NCBI GenBank assembly: GCA_903925705.1
Contig: CAIYGJ010000151.1
Location: 1-11,212, forward strand
Direction: 5' to 3'
Source: an uncultured Actinomycetes bacterium
GTDB lineage: Bacteria; Actinomycetota; Actinomycetes; S36-B12; UBA5976
Length of the DNA: 11,212 bases
Shown: piece after piece, positions 6,280 to 11,212 of the stretch
How positions within the stretch are numbered: the stretch's first letter is position 1
How the letters are laid out: the number at the start of each line of letters is the position of its first letter
Notes under the pieces: generated by a model
Databases searched by the model: none
What the model saw: only the letters and a program-made list of their open reading frames with translations
What the model was told of the DNA's origin: nothing
Position numbers and translations under genes: made by a program

Positions 6280-8286
6280 TCAGATTTGAACGCGCGAGGA
6301 AACAATCTCGACGATCTTCTTAATTGCGTCAGCGACTGGTACCGCGTTCTCTTGAGTCCCATCGCGGTATCGGAAAGATACTGCGCCCGCAGCAATGTCT
6401 TCATCACCAGCAATAAGCATGAATGGGACCTTTTGCGTTTGGGCAGTACGAATCTTCTTTTGCATGCGCTCATCCGAGCCATCAACTTCGACGCGAATCC
6501 CTTGCATGCGCAATTGATTAGCCACACCTTCAAGGTAATCGACGTGCGCGCCAGCAATTGGAATTCCAGCTACTTGAACTGGAGCTAGCCATGGCGGGAA
6601 TGCTCCGGCATAGTGCTCAAGCAAAACGCCGAAGAACCTCTCGATAGATCCAAATAATGCTCGATGGATCATGATCGGACGGCTACGCGTGCCATCAGAG
6701 GCCTGGTATTCAAGTTCAAATCTTTGCGGTAATTGGAAGTCCACTTGAATTGTCGACATCTGCCAGGTGCGACCAATGGCATCACGGGCCTGAACCGAAA
6801 TCTTGGGACCGTAAAACGCCGCGCCACCAGGATCTGGAACTAGTTCGAGGCCAGATTGTTGTGCCGCTTGCGCAAGCGCAGACGTAGCTTGCTCCCACTC
6901 TTCTTCGGTGCCAATAGATTTCTCTGGATTTCTAGTTGATAGCTCTAGATAGAAATCATCTAGTCCATAATCGCGCAGTAAGTCCAGGACGAAACCCAAA
7001 AGATTTTGCAGTTCGCCACCCATTTGCTCGGGAGTGCAATAGATGTGTGCATCGTCCTGAGTCATGCCGCGAACCCGAGTAAGGCCGTGGATTACACCTG
7101 ATCGTTCGTAGCGATAGACCGAGCCGAATTCAAACAAGCGAAGTGGTAACTCGCGGTATGACCGACCTCGCGATTTGTAAATCAAGTTGTGGAACGGGCA
7201 GTTCATCGGCTTTAAGTAGTAGTCCTGACCTTGCCGTTTTACTGTGCCATCTTCATGCAACTCTTCATCCAGATGCATCGCTGGAAACATTCCTTCGCGA
7301 TACCAATCCAGGTGACCAGACTGCTCAAAGAGTGCACCCTTGGTGATATGCGGAGTGTAAACAAATTGATATCCCGCATTCTCGTGACGAATCCGCGAGT
7401 AATCTTCCATCTGGCGTCGAATAACTCCACCTTTGGGGTGAAAGACAGCCAAGCCAGAACCAATCTCGTCTGGGAATGAGAAAAGGTCTAAGTCAATACC
7501 GAGGCGACGGTGATCCCGCTTCTCGGCCTCTTCCAACATATTTAAGTACTGCTTGAGTCCATCTTTAGTTGGCCACGCAGTTCCATAAACCCGCTGCATC
7601 GATTCATTCTTTTGGTCGCCAAGCCAGTAAGCGGCTGAGGTACGCATTAACTTGATTGCTCGTGCGTCTATGTACCGAGTATCAGGAACGTGCGGTCCGC
7701 GACATAAATCGCACCAACGCAGTTCCCCGCTACGTAAATCGATGTTGTCATAAATTGTTAGTTCCCCGCCGCCAACTTCCATAACGTCCTCAGACATGAC
7801 AGTTGCATCTTCATCGGCACCCAAGAGGCGAATCTTGAACGGTTCATTAGCTAATTCAGTGCGGGCAGACTCGCGATTTGTAACGCGGCGTGAAAATTTC
7901 TGTCCTGAGTTAATGATTTCAACGCATTTTTTTTCAATTGTTACCAAGTCGTCCGGCGTGAAAGTGCGAGTGGTGCCAAAGTCATAAAAAAAGCCGTCTT
8001 TAATTGGCGGACCAATTCCAAGCTTTACGTCGTCGAATACCGCCTGCGTAGCTTGCGCGACAATGTGGGCAACGCTGTGCCGGAGAACCGAAAGCCCTAC
8101 TGGATCGCCAATGAAAACTGGTTCAACGACATCGCCATCATGCAATCCATGGCTTAAGTCAACGACTTCGCCGTTTACCCGGGCAACTACGACTTGCCGT
8201 GCCTTATCGCCAACGACGTCATAGGCACAAGCACCTGATTCGATCTCGGTAGAGACGCGATCGGATCCGACCAAAACGTGTGGCAC
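6280..8286 (-). CDS. thrS: Threonyl-tRNA synthetase
   Basis: ThrRS charges tRNA-Thr with threonine and edits misattached serine. The 668-residue protein has a TGS domain (about 1-62) and the editing domain with HSVAH (His70, His74) and CRGPH (Cys195, His199). The class II catalytic core has zinc ligands Cys363 (MNCPFH), His414 (DDAHIYC) and His541 (MIHRAL). Motif 2 lies in VYRYERSG, and motif 3 is GSIERFFGVLLEHY. The anticodon-binding domain runs from about 567 to the end. All key residues are present and the length is full. I chose GTG at 8286, with AAAGGA about 7 bases upstream. A TTG at 8310 would add 8 residues, overlap the leader hairpin and lack a ribosome site. Confidence 0.97.
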   Translation of the reverse strand: MPHVLVGSDRVSTEIESGACAYDVVGDKARQVVVARVNGEVVDLSHGLHDGDVVEPVFIGDPVGLSVLRHSVAHIVAQATQAVFDDVKLGIGPPIKDGFFYDFGTTRTFTPDDLVTIEKKCVEIINSGQKFSRRVTNRESARTELANEPFKIRLLGADEDATVMSEDVMEVGGGELTIYDNIDLRSGELRWCDLCRGPHVPDTRYIDARAIKLMRTSAAYWLGDQKNESMQRVYGTAWPTKDGLKQYLNMLEEAEKRDHRRLGIDLDLFSFPDEIGSGLAVFHPKGGVIRRQMEDYSRIRHENAGYQFVYTPHITKGALFEQSGHLDWYREGMFPAMHLDEELHEDGTVKRQGQDYYLKPMNCPFHNLIYKSRGRSYRELPLRLFEFGSVYRYERSGVIHGLTRVRGMTQDDAHIYCTPEQMGGELQNLLGFVLDLLRDYGLDDFYLELSTRNPEKSIGTEEEWEQATSALAQAAQQSGLELVPDPGGAAFYGPKISVQARDAIGRTWQMSTIQVDFQLPQRFELEYQASDGTRSRPIMIHRALFGSIERFFGVLLEHYAGAFPPWLAPVQVAGIPIAGAHVDYLEGVANQLRMQGIRVEVDGSDERMQKKIRTAQTQKVPFMLIAGDEDIAAGAVSFRYRDGTQENAVPVADAIKKIVEIVSSRVQI

Positions 8287-8307
8287 GAAGAGTTCCTTTT
8301 CAAACGA

Positions 8308-8334
8308 CAACGCTCAAAGTCTACGGGAGCGTTG
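8308..8334 (-). promoter_or_regulatory. Hairpin in the thrS leader
   Basis: A perfect 8-bp inverted repeat, CAACGCTC/GAGCGTTG, encloses an 11-base loop and ends about 8 bases before the thrS Shine-Dalgarno AAAGGA. There is no T run after it on either strand, so it is not a classic intrinsic terminator for the upstream gene. It lies where E. coli thrS carries its translational operator, and the transcript loop contains CGU, a threonine anticodon. A control role is inference; it could also be a terminator without a U tract. Confidence 0.4.
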
Positions 8335-8346
8335 GCAAATGGCCAT

Positions 8347-8377
8347 ATATTTACCGAATCGCGAGAGTCTGAATCAA
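8347..8377 (-). promoter_or_regulatory. Possible thrS promoter
   Basis: On the minus strand TTGATT (8377-8372) and an A/T-rich TAAATA (8353-8348) are 18 bases apart, upstream of the leader hairpin. The match to consensus is modest, particularly at the -10. A promoter in this gap is likely because it is the only gap of this size in the minus-strand run, but these exact boxes are tentative. Confidence 0.25.
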
Positions 8378-8380
8378 TAC

Positions 8381-8842
8381 TTAGATTTCTAAATTGAACA
8401 AATTCTCAATCGGAGCCAAAATCGGCTCAAAGCCTTGCATGGTGGCGCCCCACTTACTCCAATATGCGTACGCAATAGTGACTATGACCATCGTGAGGAT
8501 CAAGATTATGTTGCTTCGTTTAGCTCGATAATCCTGACTAACTACTAATTGCGCAATTCGTGACGAGAACTCTCGAACCGGGTTCAAAATTCTCTGCGCC
8601 CAAGCGTATTCACTTGCAAGGACGATTAATCCAACAATGATTACCGCCCAGCCAGGTCCTGGAAATAGTAAAAAGAAAATTCCAAGTCCAACGATCGTCA
8701 GTCCGACAACCAAAATAATGCCGCGCCAAGTTGCGTCAAGGGCTCGATTTGAGCGAACTGAATTTCGCCGTCCCATGTAATTGCCATATAGGCGATCACT
8801 AAACGACTTGCGCTCTTCTGGGTCCTTACCCACGGAACTCAT
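8381..8842 (-). CDS. PGPGW-motif (TIGR02611-like) membrane protein of unknown function
   Basis: The 153-residue protein begins with a polar, basic cytoplasmic-looking segment (1-39). Three predicted membrane spans follow: about 41-60, 66-83 and 111-128. The motif FPGPGW (60-65) sits in the turn between the first two spans and identifies the PGPGW family, whose biochemical role is not known to me. The stretch between spans 2 and 3 is amphipathic (RILNPVREFSSRIAQLV). The ATG overlaps the pabC stop as ATGA, so translation is coupled to PABA synthesis genes and they share a transcript. Whether this reflects function or only economical packing cannot be told. The next gene, thrS, follows after a gap of about 95 bases. 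Confidence 0.85.
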   Translation of the reverse strand: MSSVGKDPEERKSFSDRLYGNYMGRRNSVRSNRALDATWRGIILVVGLTIVGLGIFFLLFPGPGWAVIIVGLIVLASEYAWAQRILNPVREFSSRIAQLVVSQDYRAKRSNIILILTMVIVTIAYAYWSKWGATMQGFEPILAPIENLFNLEI

Positions 8843-9711
8843 GGATTCAAATTCTCAGATCTTTTGCCATTAAAAATGTTGCGCAATTTTTCAGTTACTA
8901 ACCCAGACGCAAGCACCTTTCGATCTACAACGGTTCCTGCAAAATCTAGTTTTGCCAACTCGGAAACCGGATGTATGTCTCTTGTTGAAGATGTGATGAA
9001 CAATTCATCAGCGTCCCACAACTCCGCTGGATCTACGTCTCGCTCAGATATGTTTAATCCAGCACTACGCGCTAATTCAATCACGAGATCTCTGGTGATT
9101 CCCCGTAACAATCCACTCGCCTCTGATGGCGTGAAGATCTCGTCATCTTTGACTGCAAATATATTTGAGCCGGTACCTTCGCATAGTCGACCTGAGGAAT
9201 CACAGAAAATCGCTTCTGAGAATCCATTCTTTTTAGCAGCATCAAGTGCAAAAACATTTTCGGCATACGACGTGGTTTTGAGGCCAGCTAGTGGCGAGTT
9301 TTCATTTCGAGTCCATGGGACTAAAAGTAAGGTAGTGGTTTCTGGCCACGGCGCCTGTTCAGCCATCGAGATTACGAGTGTCGGTGAATTCGAGGACCGA
9401 TCGGAACCTAACGGTCCAGATCCACTCGTTAGAGTCACACGAATTCGACCGAATTCAATTTCCGGATTTTTTGCAAGAACTTGATGGATACCTTCAGAAA
9501 TTAGTTGTCCATTGGGCGCCGATAAACCTAAGCCATTAGCAGAGTTTGCCAAGCGCGCCAAGTGTCTATCAAGTGCAAACACTTTGCCATCAGTAACTAG
9601 CAACGTCTCGAATACACCATCTGCAACTGTGAAGCCGTGGTCAAGAACACTGACTTTGGCATCGTCAATTGGAACGAGTCCATCGTTGATCCAAAAGTGG
9701 GTAATCGTCAC
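8839..9711 (-). CDS. pabC: Class IV aminotransferase-fold PLP enzyme, likely aminodeoxychorismate lyase
   Basis: In the likely assignment the enzyme removes pyruvate from 4-amino-4-deoxychorismate to give p-aminobenzoate for folate. The 290-residue fold type IV protein has SVLDHGFTVADGVFET (21-36). The PLP Schiff-base lysine is probably Lys145 in LAGLKTTSYAEN. The family block RLCEGTGSNIF (175-185) includes Glu178. The GTG start at 9711 gives the expected N-terminus FWINDGLVPIDDAKVSVLDHG. It lies 17 bases after the pabB stop with only a weak AGG upstream. Branched-chain and D-amino acid aminotransferases share this fold and cannot be excluded by motif. Placement directly after pabB makes PabC the best reading. 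Its PLP would come from the pdxS/pdxT enzyme in this window. Confidence 0.82.
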   Translation of the reverse strand: MTITHFWINDGLVPIDDAKVSVLDHGFTVADGVFETLLVTDGKVFALDRHLARLANSANGLGLSAPNGQLISEGIHQVLAKNPEIEFGRIRVTLTSGSGPLGSDRSSNSPTLVISMAEQAPWPETTTLLLVPWTRNENSPLAGLKTTSYAENVFALDAAKKNGFSEAIFCDSSGRLCEGTGSNIFAVKDDEIFTPSEASGLLRGITRDLVIELARSAGLNISERDVDPAELWDADELFITSSTRDIHPVSELAKLDFAGTVVDRKVLASGLVTEKLRNIFNGKRSENLNP

Positions 9712-9728
9712 AGCCTTAAGCCTATCGA

Positions 9729-10829
9729 CTAGTGTGTTGCAAAGTTTGGAGCTGAAATTGAATCTTTAGATTTGTCGAATGACATTGCAGCAATCGAAAG
9801 CAACCGTTCGGCCTTCAGTTCAGTTTCGTGCCACTCACCAATAGGGTCACTTGCCCAGGTAATTCCGGCGCCGGTTCCAAAGTGCAACATGTTTGCGTCA
9901 CTAGTTTTTTCTTCCCAAAAGGTTCTAATCCCAACCGCGAGTTCAGCAGTTTGTTCATCTGCGTTAACCCAACCAAATCCACCGCAATAGATTCCACGTG
10001 GCCCCTGTTCAAGGCGTTGGATAACTTCCAGAGCACTGCTCTTTGGTGCGCCACTGACTGAACCTGGTGGTAACAAGGCCAAGAGGATTTGGCTCCATGA
10101 CGTGTCTGTAGGTAAGGATCCCTCGATGTCGGAGACTAAGTGCACAAGTCCGGGATGTTGCTCAAGACGCAATAAGTCAACAACTTTTACCGTGCCAGAT
10201 TCACAAACCTGACCAAGGTCATTGCGAACCAAATCTACAATCATGATGTTCTCAGTTTGATCTTTTTCAAGCAGTTCATTCGCCACTTTTGCGGTGCCCT
10301 TAATTGGACTAGATCTTAGGGTTTGTTTATTGCGAGATAGAAACAATTCCGGCGAAGCGCTAACAATGCGCACATCGTCAGCTAAACCAGAAAGTGATGC
10401 AGGAATCTGTAAGGCACTTAAATATGGTGCTGGATTATGTTTTGCGAGCAAATTCCAAAGCGCAACCACATTAAAATCTTTTTCGATTGACGCGCTAAGC
10501 ACGCGACATAGATTCGCTTGATACACCCAGCCTCTTGCGATGTCTTGCCTAATAGTCTCAACTGCAGCGACATACTCAGCCATTGAAAGGGACGAGCTCC
10601 AGCTTTGAACCTCGATGGCATCGTGATTCAAATCGTGTCCAAGTTCGACCAGCTTTTCTAAGTTGAGTGGCTGCAGGTCACTAAATCGAAATGCCTGAAA
10701 ATCTCCCTCAAATGTCTGGGTAACTGCCCACCAACCTGCGCCATCCAACCTGCTAACGTCCGCTGTGGCTTCAACGAAATTTGTCGCCATATAGTTGCCA
10801 AAAATTGCAACTGCGAGGCCCTGACTCAT
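9729..10829 (-). CDS. pabB: Chorismate-binding enzyme, likely aminodeoxychorismate synthase component I
   Basis: PabB aminates chorismate to 4-amino-4-deoxychorismate. The 366-residue product is mostly the chorismate-binding domain, with YQANLCRVLSAS (103-114), VSASPELFLSR (156-166) and PIKGTAK (175-181). It continues with IMIVDLVRNDLG, the block PPGSVSGAPK and the C-terminal GAGITWASDP. Lys177 in PIKGT is the lysine typical of PabB; anthranilate synthases have PIAGT. The protein is short compared with the roughly 450-residue E. coli form because its N-terminal lobe is abbreviated. No glutaminase partner (PabA) is present here, so one must be encoded elsewhere. The ATG at 10829 has GGAGG only one base away, which is too close, so initiation may be leaderless or use a nearby start. 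Confidence 0.88.
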   Translation of the reverse strand: MSQGLAVAIFGNYMATNFVEATADVSRLDGAGWWAVTQTFEGDFQAFRFSDLQPLNLEKLVELGHDLNHDAIEVQSWSSSLSMAEYVAAVETIRQDIARGWVYQANLCRVLSASIEKDFNVVALWNLLAKHNPAPYLSALQIPASLSGLADDVRIVSASPELFLSRNKQTLRSSPIKGTAKVANELLEKDQTENIMIVDLVRNDLGQVCESGTVKVVDLLRLEQHPGLVHLVSDIEGSLPTDTSWSQILLALLPPGSVSGAPKSSALEVIQRLEQGPRGIYCGGFGWVNADEQTAELAVGIRTFWEEKTSDANMLHFGTGAGITWASDPIGEWHETELKAERLLSIAAMSFDKSKDSISAPNFATH

Positions 10830-10861
10830 GCCTCCACCTTACGAACCTTCTCGGGCTGACT

Positions 10862-10890
10862 TTGAACCCATGCCGTAATTGGGCTAAGGT
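10862..10890 (+). promoter_or_regulatory. Likely promoter of the tRNA cluster
   Basis: TTGAAC (10862-10867) and TAAGGT (10885-10890) are separated by exactly 17 bases on the plus strand, with a TAnnnT -10 as expected for an actinobacterial housekeeping sigma factor. Transcription would start near 10897, about 18 bases before tRNA-Gly. A 13-base palindrome, CAGGCT-T-AGCCTG (10899-10911), lies between. The region also holds the divergent pabB start. Confidence 0.5.
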
Positions 10891-10914
10891 AACGGGGTCA
10901 GGCTTAGCCTGTAC

Positions 10915-10986
10915 GCGGATGTGGCTCAGTGGTAGAGCATCACCTTGCCAAGGTGAGGGTCGCGGGTTCGAATCCCGTCATCCGCT
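10915..10986 (+). tRNA. tRNA-Gly (anticodon GCC)
   Basis: The 72-base cloverleaf is complete. The acceptor GCGGATG pairs with CATCCGC, the D stem is GCTC/GAGC, and the anticodon stem TCACC/GGTGA carries the loop TTGCCAA. The T stem GCGGG/CCCGT carries TTCGAAT. The discriminator base is T. CCA is not encoded, so it must be added after transcription. Confidence 0.97.
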
Positions 10987-11012
10987 CGGAAGAGCTCACA
11001 TTGGGCGACCCC

Positions 11013-11083
11013 GGTGGAGTGGCCGAGAGGCGAGGCAAGGGACTGCAAATCCCTGTACACGGGTTCAAATCCCGTCTCCACCT
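11013..11083 (+). tRNA. tRNA-Cys (anticodon GCA)
   Basis: The 71-base cloverleaf has acceptor GGTGGAG/CTCCACC and anticodon stem AGGGA/TCCCT around CTGCAAA. The T arm is ACGGG-TTCAAAT-CCCGT. The discriminator is T, a known identity element for cysteinyl-tRNA synthetase. CCA is not encoded. It starts 26 bases after tRNA-Gly and is probably on the same transcript. Confidence 0.96.
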
Positions 11084-11085
11084 CA

Positions 11086-11130
11086 TAAGTGAACAAACGG
11101 TAAGTGAACAAACGGTAAGTGAATACAACT
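11086..11130 (+). repeat. 15-base tandem repeat in the tRNA-Cys/tRNA-Val spacer
   Basis: TAAGTGAACAAACGG occurs twice in perfect tandem (11086-11100 and 11101-11115). It is followed by a third diverged copy starting TAAGTGAA (11116-11130). The array begins 2 bases after tRNA-Cys. Nothing in it resembles a gene. Confidence 0.9.
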
Positions 11131-11136
11131 AAACAT

Positions 11137-11150
11137 CCGTTTTACAACGG
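11137..11150 (+). other. Small hairpin overlapping the 5' end of tRNA-Val
   Basis: CCGTT (11137-11141) and AACGG (11146-11150) form a 5-bp stem with a 4-base loop. The last two bases of the stem are the first two bases of mature tRNA-Val. CCGTTT could instead pair with the AAACGG in either full copy of the upstream tandem repeat. Confidence 0.4.
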
Positions 11151-11212
11151 TCGATTGGCGCAGTTGGCTAGCGCGCTTCCTTGACATGGAAGAGGTCACA
11201 GGTTCAAGTCCT
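11149..11212 (+). tRNA. tRNA-Val (anticodon GAC), cut by the window end
   Basis: The 64 visible bases hold the acceptor 5' strand GGTCGAT, the D stem GCGC/GCGC and the anticodon stem CTTCC/GGAAG with loop TTGACAT. They also hold the first half of the T arm (ACAGG, TTCAAGT, CCT). The 3' acceptor strand lies outside the window. Gly-Cys-Val order is common in actinobacteria. Confidence 0.93.

Noticed and set aside
6273..6557. 94-codon minus-strand frame ending near the HIT start
   Set aside because: It is an out-of-frame shadow of the 3' part of thrS, which is intact through its anticodon-binding domain.
8864..9484. 206-codon plus-strand open frame opposite pabC
   Set aside because: It is long but exactly antisense to a clear PLP enzyme, and its serine-rich low-complexity product has no motif.
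11086..11130. Possible CRISPR array
   Set aside because: The copies are in direct tandem with no spacers, the unit is only 15 bases and there are under three copies.
10781..11132. Several open frames crossing the tRNA-Gly and tRNA-Cys genes on both strands
   Set aside because: The bases form complete tRNA cloverleaves. Translations such as GFESRHP or GFEPVYRDLQ are well-known artefacts of reading through tRNA genes.
10915..11212. tRNA cluster as an integration site for a mobile element
   Set aside because: No integrase gene, tRNA-end direct repeat or foreign-looking gene is visible nearby. The window ends inside tRNA-Val, so a far-side element cannot be judged.

Overview
The window reads as a stretch of core chromosome from a compact, high-coding-density actinobacterium. 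The evidence is the gene order thrS, HIT/Ap4A phosphorylase, pgsA, PIM acyltransferase, pimA, pdxS, pdxT, which is a classic actinobacterial neighbourhood also seen in Mycobacterium and Streptomyces. A tRNA-Gly(GCC), tRNA-Cys(GCA), tRNA-Val(GAC) cluster without encoded CCA ends and a PGPGW (TIGR02611-type) membrane protein agree with this. By eye the base composition is a little under 50% G+C, unusually low for the phylum, and genes abut or overlap by 1-4 bases. That fits the streamlined freshwater lineages (acI / Nanopelagicales type), but the genus is an inference.

Layout, right to left, because most genes are on the minus strand. At 10829-8381 lie pabB, pabC and a PGPGW membrane protein, so p-aminobenzoate for folate is made here. 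After a roughly 95-base gap with a hairpin comes thrS, followed 7 bases later by the HIT-family Ap4A phosphorylase (8286-5754). A single plus-strand gene (4770-5774) then interrupts the order. It converges on the HIT gene with a 21-base tail overlap and diverges from pgsA. From 4718 down to 1 runs one tightly packed minus-strand operon: pgsA (phosphatidylinositol phosphate synthase), the PIM acyltransferase, pimA (first mannosyltransferase), a membrane-anchored protein of unknown function, then pdxS and pdxT (pyridoxal phosphate synthase, pdxT cut by the window edge). The first three make and decorate phosphatidylinositol mannosides of the cell membrane. The last two make the PLP cofactor, which PabC in this same window uses. 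At the far right, on the plus strand, the tRNA cluster starts from its own likely promoter and runs off the window.

The most unusual item is the plus-strand gene at 4770-5774. It is not a recognisable enzyme, but its sequence follows the first two domains of the actinobacterial EF-G-like factor EF-G2 from end to end. The P-loop, switch I, DxPG and NKxD/TKxD motifs are all lost, and domains III-V are absent. It is intact and in frame, so it looks like a reduced pseudo-GTPase descended from a translation factor rather than ordinary decay. Other points are two partly exclusive hairpins in the pdxS leader, a thrS leader hairpin, and a 15-base tandem repeat in the tRNA spacer. I saw no mobile element, CRISPR array, phage gene or obvious horizontally acquired block.
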